Shown: positions 33,661-42,347 of the stretch, piece after piece
Layout of the letters: the number at the start of each line of letters is the position of its first letter
Position numbering within the stretch: position 1 is the first letter of the stretch
Made by a program: the position numbers and the translations under genes
Notes under the pieces: generated by a model
Told to the model about the DNA's origin: nothing
The model's input: only the letters and a program-made list of their open reading frames with translations
Database searches by the model: none
From: Chloroflexota bacterium
GTDB lineage: Bacteria > Chloroflexota > Anaerolineae > CG2-30-64-16
Direction: 5' to 3'
Length of the DNA: 64,000 bases
Assembly (NCBI GenBank): GCA_026389845.1
Contig: JAPLHB010000188.1
Coordinates: forward strand, 83,424 to 147,423

Positions 33661-36378
33661 ATGGCAAAAACACTTCACGCCCTGCCCTATCCCGCATCCT
33701 GGAACAGACTTGCGGCAGCCCTGGTCGGCAGCCGGGTTGCGCGCTTCCTGCGCCGGGCGCCGCGGCCCACAGCCGCCGCGGCCCGGCCGGCCGACCTCGC
33801 CTCGCAGCCCAACGGCAGGCGGTCGCCGGTGCAACCGGACGCGGCGTGGCCTCTCTTCCGCCACGACGGTCGTAATACCGGCCGCAGCCCGCTCCGCGGC
33901 GACTACCACGGCGATCAGCCCTGGGCCTTTCGCACCGGCAAGGGAATCTTCTCGACCCCGGTGATTGACGCAGCCGGCGACATCTACGTCGGCTCGGCCG
34001 ACCACGCCTTCTATGCGCTTCGGCCCGATGGCAGCCTGAAGTGGCGCGTCGTCACCGGCGAGATCATTGACTCGGCCGCCGCGCTGCCCCGCCCCGGGCT
34101 GGCTGCGGCCGAACCATCCGTCATCTTCCCCTCCGGCGACGGCTTTCTGTACCACGTCCGCACGTCCGACGGCAGCCTGCTCTGGCGATTCGACGCGGCC
34201 GTGGCCCCGCGGGCCAGCTATAACAACTGGTGGGAAGGCAACGTGGCGCTCGGCTGCGACGGGACGATCTACGCCGGCAACACCAACTTCAACTACTACG
34301 CTATCACGCCGGACGGTCAGCTCAAGTGGACCTATGCGACCGCCGCGAACAACTGGTCCATTGCGGGCCTGGGCGACGACGGCGCGCTCTTCTGGGGGTC
34401 CAACGATACCTTCGTGCGTCGGGTGGACCCTGCAGGCCGCGAGCAGTGGCGCAAACGCACCCTGGGCTTCATCGCGGCTTCGGCTGCGATCGGCAGCGAC
34501 GGTACGGTCTACATCGGCTCATTCGACAGCTACTTTTATGCGCTGGACGGCCGCACCGGACGAGTCAGGTGGAAGTTCAAGACCGGCGATCACATCTACA
34601 GCTCGGCCGCGCTGGCCGAGGATGCGGACGGCCGGACGACGGCCATCTACTTCGGCTCGACCGACGGCGTCTTTTACGCGCTCGATCCGGCCGGCAGGCT
34701 GCTGTGGAGCTACCAGGTCGGCGATCCGATCCGCTCCTCGCCGGCCCTGGGCGCCGCGCCGATGGGCGAGGCGGGCGGGATCGTCTACTTCGGCGCGGGG
34801 AACGGCCGGCTTTACGCGCTCAACGCGGCCGATGGCACGCGGCGCTGGTCGTTCGACACCACCAGCGCGGACCCCGAGCTGGCCGACCGCAACGACCTCA
34901 ACGGCTCGCCGGCCCTGGGCCGCACCGGCGTCTACATCGGCAGCGAAACCGGCGACCTGTGGTACGTGCCCTACGACTATTGCCGTCACGTGGCCGATCC
35001 GCGCGGCTCGGCTGAATCGGGCGAGGACCTCCCCGCGGATGCGACCGGGGTCTACTACGTGACGCCGGGCGGCAGCACCGTGTTCTCCGGTCAGCCGACC
35101 GTGCCGACCGCCGCGATCATCACCCTGCGTCTGATCGTGCGGCGGGCTGGCCGGACCGTGGACGGCCGGGTGTGCAACCGCCCCGTCGGCTGTCCCGCGG
35201 ACGCCTTGACGGTGACGACCGAGCCGGCCTTCCCGTTCAAGCTGGAAAAATCAGCCGACGGCCACTACCTGCACATCATCCCTGAAGGCTTCCTCCCGCC
35301 CGATACCGCGTTCACCGTCCGGGCCAGGGGAATCTACTACACCGGCGGCCCCGCGCTGGGTAATTTGCACCTGGGCGGCCGGGCCGCGGGCCGATTCGAT
35401 GCCTCGGTGACATTACGGACCGTAGCGGCATCGGCCGAGCGACTGCCCCTGACGATCGGCCAGGAAAGCGTAACCGCGCTGGAGTGGACGCGGCTGGCGC
35501 TGCCGATTCCGCCCATGCTGCCCAGCCTCAACCAGATCGGCTTCGACTACATGGACTGGATCATGGCGCCGGTCTACCTGACGGAACCGGATGCGCACGG
35601 CGAAGGCCGGGTCATCCTGTGGGCGACGGGCGCCATGCGGAATGAGGCCGGCGCGTTGGTGGTTGATCCGGCCTCCGATTTTGCGCTGCCGCTGGCCGGA
35701 TGCACCCGCGGCGAGGCATTCATCCTGGAGAACCGCAACTTCACCATGAAGGTCACCGGCATCCCGATCCCATTTCACCTGTTGCAGATGCGCGGCGAGC
35801 TGGGATCAGATGGTCGCGTGCGGCCAGGCGCCGCGCTCTACGCCGACACTGACGCGCTCGCCATCCCCACTTTCGGCCCCTACCTGGTGATCGCGGGTCT
35901 GGCGAACGACTGGTACAAGAAGCTGCTGGTCACAGGCACGTACGTCACTCGGCCCTACAACGCCGGCCCGGCCAATCGTCGTCCCATCGGCCTCTCGGTC
36001 GCCGACGTGGACTTCACGCCCTCCCCGGAACCGCGGGGCCTCCTGCCGACCCGGAGGCAGCCGGGCCGGGTGACGGCGGCCTTTGCCATAGCGCCCGGCG
36101 CAGCGTATCCGCTGGCGCAGCACCGTCCGGCGATCCTGCTGGTGGACGCGCTCAGGGGCGAGCCAGTCACCCTGGATTATCACGCTAACCTGGCGGCTAC
36201 AGCCGATGCCGATGGCAACCTGGCCGCGGTCACGCTGACGATCCCGCCGGGCACAAGGCTGCCCAAAGAACTGACAGCCGTGGTGATTGCGGATGCGTTC
36301 CCACTGGAGCGCGGATTCATGCTTCAAGCAACGTCTGGGCGATCTCCTCGCGCATCGCCCGATGGCGCTCGCGCGTGA
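33661..36378 (+). CDS. PQQ-like beta-propeller repeat protein
   Basis: About 905 residues from ATG 33661; a GTG at 33649 is also possible. Residues about 70-430 are a seven- or eight-bladed PQQ propeller with repeated blocks of the type GDIYVGSADHAFYALRPDGS and VYIGSFDSYFYALDGRTG. The remainder (about 440-900) is beta-rich with no family I recognise (GLANDWYKKLLVTGTYVTRPYN, DALRGEPVTLDYHANL). No catalytic motif and no clear signal peptide. The last 20 codons overlap the convergent symporter gene by 62 bp. Confidence 0.75.
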   Translation: MAKTLHALPYPASWNRLAAALVGSRVARFLRRAPRPTAAAARPADLASQPNGRRSPVQPDAAWPLFRHDGRNTGRSPLRGDYHGDQPWAFRTGKGIFSTPVIDAAGDIYVGSADHAFYALRPDGSLKWRVVTGEIIDSAAALPRPGLAAAEPSVIFPSGDGFLYHVRTSDGSLLWRFDAAVAPRASYNNWWEGNVALGCDGTIYAGNTNFNYYAITPDGQLKWTYATAANNWSIAGLGDDGALFWGSNDTFVRRVDPAGREQWRKRTLGFIAASAAIGSDGTVYIGSFDSYFYALDGRTGRVRWKFKTGDHIYSSAALAEDADGRTTAIYFGSTDGVFYALDPAGRLLWSYQVGDPIRSSPALGAAPMGEAGGIVYFGAGNGRLYALNAADGTRRWSFDTTSADPELADRNDLNGSPALGRTGVYIGSETGDLWYVPYDYCRHVADPRGSAESGEDLPADATGVYYVTPGGSTVFSGQPTVPTAAIITLRLIVRRAGRTVDGRVCNRPVGCPADALTVTTEPAFPFKLEKSADGHYLHIIPEGFLPPDTAFTVRARGIYYTGGPALGNLHLGGRAAGRFDASVTLRTVAASAERLPLTIGQESVTALEWTRLALPIPPMLPSLNQIGFDYMDWIMAPVYLTEPDAHGEGRVILWATGAMRNEAGALVVDPASDFALPLAGCTRGEAFILENRNFTMKVTGIPIPFHLLQMRGELGSDGRVRPGAALYADTDALAIPTFGPYLVIAGLANDWYKKLLVTGTYVTRPYNAGPANRRPIGLSVADVDFTPSPEPRGLLPTRRQPGRVTAAFAIAPGAAYPLAQHRPAILLVDALRGEPVTLDYHANLAATADADGNLAAVTLTIPPGTRLPKELTAVVIADAFPLERGFMLQATSGRSPRASPDGARA

Positions 36379-37675
36379 TCGGATAGCGCCAGGCGAAGAG
36401 GATTGCCAGCACGAGCAGCGCGGCGGGAATCGGCCCGGCGAAAAGGCGGATCACCTGCACGGCGCCCGCGGGCTGAAGCGGCAGGGGGCCGCTGCCGGGC
36501 GTGATGTAGCCCGTGAGCGCCAGCGCCTGCCCCATCCCCCAGATTGCGATGCCGGTCGCCAGCTTTTGGAAGAACGAGGCGAAAGCGTAATAGGAGCCTT
36601 CGCGGCGCTGCCCGGTCTTGAGCTGGTCGTATTCGATGATGTCGGGCACCATGGCCCAGGGGATCACGAAGGCCGTGGCGATGCCCGATCCGGCCAACGC
36701 GGCCAGCAAGTAGGCTAACGTCACTTGGTTAGGCCCCAAGAACCAGAGGCCGATCAGCACCACGATCCACGAGAGGCTGCCCAGGATGAATGCACGGCGT
36801 TTGTCGAGTCGCCGCGCCACCCATACCCAGAGCGGAATAAACAAGATGGCGCAGAACTCGGCCAGGAGCACGAAGTAGTTGGCCTGGTCGGGCACGCGCA
36901 GGTAGTAGTTGGCGAAATAGACCAGCACCGCGGCCAGGATGCTGGCGGCTGTCCAACTCAACAGATAGAGTCCCATTACCATCCAGAACGGCCGGTTGGT
37001 CAGCGTGGCGACGATGGCCTGCCGAACTGGCAACGGCGCAGGCTGCTCATCGGCAGGCTTCTCGTGCGTCACACGGAAGACGACCAGCGGCGGGATCATG
37101 GCGATCAGCCCCAGCCCGATGCCGAGAATGGCGAAGAGGAGGCGCTTGTCAGCCATGTACCAGCCCAGCACCGTCGCCACGATGATCGCGAACAGCGTGC
37201 CGCTGATCGAGAAGACCATGCGGTAGCCGTTGAGCGAGCTGCGCTCGTCGTAGTCGGCTGTCATCTCCGGCGTTAGCGCATTGTAGCCGACGTGGACCAT
37301 GGTGAAGACGGTGTCGAAGGCGATGAAGGTGAGCGCATAGTAGATCGTCAGCCCGAGCGGCCCGAACGGCGGCACGAACCACATCAGCATGAAGGTCAAG
37401 CCGAGCGGGATGGCGCCGAACAACAGCAGCACGCGGCGCCGGCCCCAGCGCGTTCGCAGTCGGTCGGAGATCAGGCCGAACAGCGGGTCGTTGACGGCAT
37501 CCCACAGCTTGCCGATCGCCACGGCCCAGCCTGCCAGGTCGGGCCGCAGCCCGGCCACGTCGGTCAGAAAGAAGAACTGGAAGAACATCAAGATCGCCAG
37601 CGGGATGCTGGTGCTCAGGTCGCCGGTGCTAAAAAGCAGCTTGCGGCGGAGGGGGAGGCGGTCAGTTGAATTCAT
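36317..37675 (-). CDS. GPH-family sodium/proton symporter (MFS superfamily)
   Basis: 452 residues from ATG 37675 (GAGGTG site) with about twelve membrane segments. The signature SDRLRTRWGRRRVLLLFG after TM2 and DYDERSSLNGYRM in the middle are typical of glycoside-pentoside-hexuronide:cation symporters, some of which carry betaines or other small solutes. It ends the racemase/MBL gene group; its 3' end overlaps the PQQ-propeller gene tail to tail by 62 bp. The substrate could be the compound processed by the neighbouring catabolic enzymes. Confidence 0.9.
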   Translation of the reverse strand: MNSTDRLPLRRKLLFSTGDLSTSIPLAILMFFQFFFLTDVAGLRPDLAGWAVAIGKLWDAVNDPLFGLISDRLRTRWGRRRVLLLFGAIPLGLTFMLMWFVPPFGPLGLTIYYALTFIAFDTVFTMVHVGYNALTPEMTADYDERSSLNGYRMVFSISGTLFAIIVATVLGWYMADKRLLFAILGIGLGLIAMIPPLVVFRVTHEKPADEQPAPLPVRQAIVATLTNRPFWMVMGLYLLSWTAASILAAVLVYFANYYLRVPDQANYFVLLAEFCAILFIPLWVWVARRLDKRRAFILGSLSWIVVLIGLWFLGPNQVTLAYLLAALAGSGIATAFVIPWAMVPDIIEYDQLKTGQRREGSYYAFASFFQKLATGIAIWGMGQALALTGYITPGSGPLPLQPAGAVQVIRLFAGPIPAALLVLAILFAWRYPITRERHRAMREEIAQTLLEA

Positions 37676-37701
37676 GGACACCTCAGAGTGACATAACCAG
37701 G

Positions 37702-38487
37702 CTACACGTGCCCGTAGTAATCCCGATGCACGACAACGGAGTAGGCATAATCCAACAGCGTGCCCCAACTGAAGACCGGCATCTCGATCTCGCGTTGCAG
37801 AGCGCGGGCGAAGGGCGGAAAGCCGGTACATTCTAACACGAGTGCGCCCATCTGCGGATATGCGCGGTGGAAGTCTGTGGCGACCGCCAGGAGTTCCGCC
37901 TCGGCTACCGCGTAATCGGCCGCGGGCGGGTCGGTGCGCCGGCCGCCGGTCCACAGGTGATCGAACTCGGCGCAGCGGCCGCCCTCCATCGCGCCGCCCA
38001 CCACGTAGTTGCTGCCCGGTTGCACCCCCACCGACGCCAGGTGGCGCTCGGTCAGGTAGTTCGCGTTCGCCATCAGAATACCGACCACCCGATCGGGGCT
38101 GATCAACTGCTGGGCGAACGACACCTGCAGCAGGCTGGACATGAAGACCGGCACGTGGACGCTGGCCGCGACCTCGCGCTGAAAGTACGCGAAGTAGCCG
38201 CACTCGGCCGCGATGGCGCGACAGCCCATCCGCTCCAACTGCTGCGCGGCGCGGATCACCGGCGGCAGGCAGGGCGTCTTGTCCTCTTCGACCACCAGCG
38301 CGTGGATGTCCACGCCGGTCGCGATCTCGTATTGGATCGGGAAGGGGTAGGCGCTGGCGTTGCGCACGTCGCCGGGGAAGCCGGGGTAGACGTCATCCAG
38401 CAGGATGATGCCCAGGCCCATGCCGTAGCAGCGCCGGTCGAGCCGGGCGCGGATCGTGGTAATGCCGTGGTCGCGTTCCTGGTACAT
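37702..38487 (-). CDS. Asp/Glu/hydantoin-racemase-superfamily protein
   Basis: 261 residues. The two catalytic-type cysteines are present: Cys96 in AAECGYFAYF and Cys220 in VLECTGFPPF, each at the end of a beta strand as in PLP-independent racemases. Closest in type to aspartate/glutamate racemase-family proteins of unknown substrate that cluster with MttB genes. Start ATG 38487. It is followed after about 26 bp by the symporter gene, and a decayed paralogue lies at 33472-33549. Confidence 0.82.
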   Translation of the reverse strand: MYQERDHGITTIRARLDRRCYGMGLGIILLDDVYPGFPGDVRNASAYPFPIQYEIATGVDIHALVVEEDKTPCLPPVIRAAQQLERMGCRAIAAECGYFAYFQREVAASVHVPVFMSSLLQVSFAQQLISPDRVVGILMANANYLTERHLASVGVQPGSNYVVGGAMEGGRCAEFDHLWTGGRRTDPPAADYAVAEAELLAVATDFHRAYPQMGALVLECTGFPPFARALQREIEMPVFSWGTLLDYAYSVVVHRDYYGHV

Positions 38488-38520
38488 GATGAGCGCCTCG
38501 CTACTTGCCGCCTGATCCTC

Positions 38521-39075
38521 TCAGCGACTGACCGCAAACATCGGCCCGTGGCCGGGAATCACGAAGTCAGCCGCAGCCAGTACCGCCCGCCGACTGGCTG
38601 CGAGCCGGGTTTGATTCACAGCAAACAGATCTCTGGTTTCAACCGGCATTTCAGCAAAAAAGACATCGCCGCAGATGGCGATTCGCCCCTGCGCGGTCTG
38701 CACCAGCAGGGTCAGCCCGTCGTCGCTGTGGCCGGGAGTCTCGATCACCTCCGTATCGGGACTCAACTGGCCGTCGTAGGCGCACCAGGTGTCGCCTTCC
38801 CACCAGCCCCACGCATCGAGCACGCGGGCCGTGGGGAAGAGGCCCAGCGACCGACAATGATCCACGTGCGTGTGGGTCAGGAAGACCACCCCTACATCAT
38901 CCACGCTCACCCCCGCTTCAGCCAGCCGGCTCGCCAGCGCCCCTGGTTCGGGCAGAGCACCCGGGTCAACGAGTATCTTCAGCGCGCCATCGCGCACCAG
39001 AACGATCGAAGCGCAGGCGCGCACCGGGGGGTCTGGGAGGTAATACCCCTGAAGTAGCACCGTCACTTCGGCCAC
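38521..39075 (-). CDS. MBL-fold metallo-hydrolase
   Basis: 184 residues with the zinc motif THTHVDH (67-73), a second His in ETPGHSDDGLTLL and the C-terminal VIPGHGPMF. Typical single-domain metallo-beta-lactamase fold hydrolase similar to glyoxalase II or lactonase-like proteins. GTG start at 39075 with a weak ribosome site. It lies between MttB 2 and the racemase-like gene in the same direction, so a role in opening a lactone or thioester in that pathway is possible but unproven. Confidence 0.85.
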   Translation of the reverse strand: MAEVTVLLQGYYLPDPPVRACASIVLVRDGALKILVDPGALPEPGALASRLAEAGVSVDDVGVVFLTHTHVDHCRSLGLFPTARVLDAWGWWEGDTWCAYDGQLSPDTEVIETPGHSDDGLTLLVQTAQGRIAICGDVFFAEMPVETRDLFAVNQTRLAASRRAVLAAADFVIPGHGPMFAVSR

Positions 39076-39213
39076 AGGTGTCTCTTCTCCATGTTTTTCC
39101 CAGGATCACCCTGACAGCCAGTGTGTAGAGCAATTTGGCGAATTGCCCTACGTCCTGCTACGAAAACGACGGTCCTCTCTCCTGGCAGGAGAGGGGGCCG
39201 AGGGGGGAGGTCA

Positions 39214-40659
39214 TCAGCCGTTGATCGCGCGGGCGAGGATATCCTGCACCTGCTGCCGCTTTTCCGCCTCCAGCGGCTTGGGCTTGTGATCCTTGATGAT
39301 CCGCTTGACCTTCGCGTTCAGGCGCTGACCCAGGGTCGTGCTGCCCGCGGCCAGCCAATTGGGCCGAATCTTGCGGTCGAGCAGCTTGGGGAACCAGAAA
39401 TCGCGGTAGTGGGCGCGGGTCTCGTCGGTGTCCAGGAATTGACCGCCCGGCCCGACCCGATCCAGCTCATCCACCAGAAGCGTCTCGTCGCTGACCCCGA
39501 TGCCCTTCATGATATTCTCAGTCATCGCCACCAGCTCGTCGGTCAGCACGATCATCTCGTAGGAGGCGGTCAGCCCGCTCTCCATGTAGCCGACGTCGTG
39601 AATCAAGTTAGCGCCGGTGAACTTCGCCATCATCACCGACATCGTCGCCTCGACCGCGGCCTGCTCGTCCATCACCTTTGCGTCGGAGCAGCCGGCGTAG
39701 CCCCAGGTGGGGATGCCGTAGAAGCGGCCCAACTGAGCGACCGCGGCCTTGGTGAGCTGAAATTCGGGCGACGCGTAGCAGATCTGCATCGAACCCATGT
39801 CCATGTGGTGCAGCCCCGCGCCGAAGACGAAGGGCGCGCCCGGCCGGCGCAACTGGTGGACGACGATGCTGCTCATGATCTCGGCCAGCGACATCACCAG
39901 GCCGCCAGCCATGGTGATCGGCGCGGTGGCACCCATCTGCGGGCCGGGGGAGTGCACCACGGGCAGCCGGTAATCGGCCATCAGCAGCAGCTTGTCCACC
40001 GCGGTCTCCGATTGCTTGAGCGGCGAGCTTGGCTCGGAGTAGAGCAGGATGTGCTGTTGCTCGGTCAGCGCCTCGTAGCTGCCCGCGACGGCCGCGGCCA
40101 TGTCAATCGCCCGCTGGCAGCTTGCCCGGTCGTTGGTGACGAACACGATGGGCTTGGTGGTGTGCTCCAACATCAACGCCATCTGCGCATCGTACGTCGC
40201 ATGGGTCGGTACGTCGGCAGGGATACCGATGGACATCACAAAGCTGATGTTCGGCAGCGCGTCGCACAGGTGATAGCCCGCGACAATGTCGGCCTGGGTA
40301 AAGGTGCGATGCTCGCCGGTCTCGGGGTCCAACAGGTTCAGGCAGTCGGAGCCGGTGCCGAAATTAACCTTGGTGCCTTCCAGGTACATGCCCGGCGCGC
40401 AGTCGCGGTCGCACATGACGATGCGACTCGGCACGGTGCTGATGGCATCCTCGACCAGCGCGGCGGAAATCTTGACCAGGTTGCCGTCCGAGACGAACGC
40501 CCCGGCCTGGTGCAGCATCTCGATGGCGCCCTTATGAAAGAACCGGATGCCGGTGCGGCGCAACGTCTCCAGCGCGGCCAGGTTCAGGCTCTGCAACTGC
40601 GTGTCGGAAAGGACGGCGAACTGAGGCGATTGGAAAGCGATGGAATTGACGGTTTTCAT
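39214..40659 (-). CDS. MttB-family (non-pyrrolysine) methyltransferase 2
   Basis: 481 residues, aligned end to end with the two paralogues. Family blocks are NFGTGSDCLNLLDPETGEHR, GYAGCSDAKVMDEQAAVEA, ANLIHDVGYMESGL and RVGPGGQFLDTDETRAHYR. No amber codon. Start ATG with GAGGGAG about ten bases upstream. It probably transfers a methyl group from a quaternary amine to a corrinoid protein. It leads a run with the MBL hydrolase, racemase-like protein and GPH symporter. Confidence 0.88.
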   Translation of the reverse strand: MKTVNSIAFQSPQFAVLSDTQLQSLNLAALETLRRTGIRFFHKGAIEMLHQAGAFVSDGNLVKISAALVEDAISTVPSRIVMCDRDCAPGMYLEGTKVNFGTGSDCLNLLDPETGEHRTFTQADIVAGYHLCDALPNISFVMSIGIPADVPTHATYDAQMALMLEHTTKPIVFVTNDRASCQRAIDMAAAVAGSYEALTEQQHILLYSEPSSPLKQSETAVDKLLLMADYRLPVVHSPGPQMGATAPITMAGGLVMSLAEIMSSIVVHQLRRPGAPFVFGAGLHHMDMGSMQICYASPEFQLTKAAVAQLGRFYGIPTWGYAGCSDAKVMDEQAAVEATMSVMMAKFTGANLIHDVGYMESGLTASYEMIVLTDELVAMTENIMKGIGVSDETLLVDELDRVGPGGQFLDTDETRAHYRDFWFPKLLDRKIRPNWLAAGSTTLGQRLNAKVKRIIKDHKPKPLEAEKRQQVQDILARAING

Positions 40660-40691
40660 GCGTGTGTTACTCCCTCATGGGTGTCGCATTC

Positions 40692-40857
40692 TGTCACCCT
40701 GAGCGGGTCGGTCCCGTGAAATGCGTTGCGATGAAAAGCCAGCGAAGGGTCTCGTCGCAGCAAGGAGATTCTTCGCTGGCGTCACGCCATAACGAGAGTT
40801 CAGGGATAGACCCGCTCAGAATGACAGGCGACGGGTAGCGAGTTTTGCGCTATTGCG
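40692..40857. mobile_element. MITE-like element, copy e (left arm lost)
   Basis: R1 palindrome 40692-40826 followed by the right arm GGGTAGCGAGTTTTGCGCTA ending at 40857. The left terminal arm and target duplication are not visible. The right end abuts the stop codon (40859-40861) of the PLP lyase gene. Confidence 0.7.
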
Positions 40858-40858
40858 T

Positions 40859-42103
40859 TTATAGCCTCGCCAACGCCTGATCGAGGTCGGCGATGATGTC
40901 TTCGGGATTCTCCAGCCCCACACTCAGGCGGATCAGGCCGTCGTCAATGCCTGCGACGTCCCGCTCCTCCTGGGTCATGTGCTCGTGGGTGATGGTGCGC
41001 GGGTGCATGCAGATGGTCCGGCTGGTGCCGAAGGTGACGGCGTGGATCACGAGCTTGAAGCTGTCCATGACGGCCGCCGCGGCCGCGATGCCGCCGGGGA
41101 CGACAAACGACAGCAGGCCGCCGTGCGTCTGCATCTGGCGGCAGGCCAACGCGTGCTGAGGATGCGTAGACAGCCCGGAATAATTGACGTGCTTGACCTT
41201 CGGGTGGCCGGCCAGGAACTCGGCGACCGTCTGGGCGTTACTGCTGTGCCGCATCATGCGGAGCGGCAGCGTTTCCAGGTATTGCAGGGTCAGCCACGAA
41301 TCGAACGGCTGCATGATCGCGCCGACGAACTCCGTGGTGTTCCAGCGGATGTCCTCGGTCAGCGCCTCGGGGCCGACGATCGCGCCGCCCAGCACCGTCG
41401 CGTTGCCGGCCAGGAACTTGGTGATGGAGAGCAGGACGATGTCCGCGCCGAGCGCCATCGGCTGCTGGAGCGCGGCGGTGGCGGTGGTGTTGTCCACCAG
41501 CAGCGGGACGCCGTGCGAGTGGGCCACGTCGGCCACGGCCTGGATGTCGGTGACAAACAGGCAGGGGTTGCTGGGCGTCTCCACCCAGACCAGCTTCGTA
41601 CGGCCGTCAATCGCCGCGTCCCAACTGCGCAGGTCGGCCGGATCCTCGACAAAGTGAAACTGCACGCCGCAGCGCTCCGGGAAGATGGCCGCCGCCTGCT
41701 TGTAACCCTCGCCGAAGATGTTCAAGGAGGTGACGATGTTGTCACCGGGACGCGCAATCGTGAAGATCAGGTTAAACAACGCCTGCGACCCTGAACCCGC
41801 GGTGACGCACGCCTCGCCGCCTTCCAGCGCGGCCAGCCGTTCCTCCAGCACCGCAGCCGTCGGGGTCTTGGTGCGGCCGTAGACCGGGTACGGGATCTTG
41901 TCGAAGCGCTCGTAGGGAAAGGTCATCGAGGGCATGACCGGCACGGTGAAGGTGTTGAACCGCCCCGCCCCATCGAGCGGCCGGAAGCCGGCGTGGAGGG
42001 CTTTGGTGTCAAAACCCAGGTCGTCGCCGGGCTGTACGGGGCGCCGGTAGGTGGGATCGAAGCGCCAGGGTTCGCGCATAAAGAAGAGCTGTTCGTTGCT
42101 CAT
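40859..42103 (-). CDS. Cys/Met-metabolism PLP-dependent enzyme (trans-sulfuration family)
   Basis: 414 residues from ATG 42103 (AGAGGAA site). Fold-type I signatures are YGRTKTPTAAVLEERLAALE, SGSQALFNLIF and PLP Lys229 in LLSITKFLAGNATVLGG. The family covers cystathionine gamma-synthase/lyase, O-acetylhomoserine sulfhydrylase and methionine gamma-lyase. An Asn replaces the usual His after the lysine (KFLAGN rather than KYxxGH), so the activity should not be assigned from homology alone. It lies between MttB 2 and MttB 3, possibly processing a sulfur or methyl product. Confidence 0.87.
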   Translation of the reverse strand: MSNEQLFFMREPWRFDPTYRRPVQPGDDLGFDTKALHAGFRPLDGAGRFNTFTVPVMPSMTFPYERFDKIPYPVYGRTKTPTAAVLEERLAALEGGEACVTAGSGSQALFNLIFTIARPGDNIVTSLNIFGEGYKQAAAIFPERCGVQFHFVEDPADLRSWDAAIDGRTKLVWVETPSNPCLFVTDIQAVADVAHSHGVPLLVDNTTATAALQQPMALGADIVLLSITKFLAGNATVLGGAIVGPEALTEDIRWNTTEFVGAIMQPFDSWLTLQYLETLPLRMMRHSSNAQTVAEFLAGHPKVKHVNYSGLSTHPQHALACRQMQTHGGLLSFVVPGGIAAAAAVMDSFKLVIHAVTFGTSRTICMHPRTITHEHMTQEERDVAGIDDGLIRLSVGLENPEDIIADLDQALARL

Positions 42104-42218
42104 GGGTTCCTCTGATGGCATCAGCATAGCGGAGCAGGCATCCTTCGACCGCGGCCACAAACGACGTGGCCTGCGCTCAGGATGCTTTCGTATCAAATGG
42201 GTGTATTCAAAGGCGAAA

Positions 42219-42308
42219 GGGCGGGTTTTCCGTGGTTAACGCAGACCTGCCGTGTATGGCAGTAGCGCTGCGATGGCAAGCTCTCCGTTAATGCGGAGAA
42301 ACCCGCCC
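42219..42308. repeat. GC-rich inverted repeat between MttB 3 and the PLP lyase
   Basis: GGGCGGGTTT (42219-42228) and AAACCCGCCC (42299-42308) are complementary, with inner CCGTGGTTAACG / CTCCGTTAATGCGGAG arms. It may end the MttB 3 transcript. The rest of 42104-42347 holds no gene. Confidence 0.7.
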
Positions 42309-42347
42309 CTACAGGTCGCTTCGAATGCATCCGTGTCAAATGATCGG

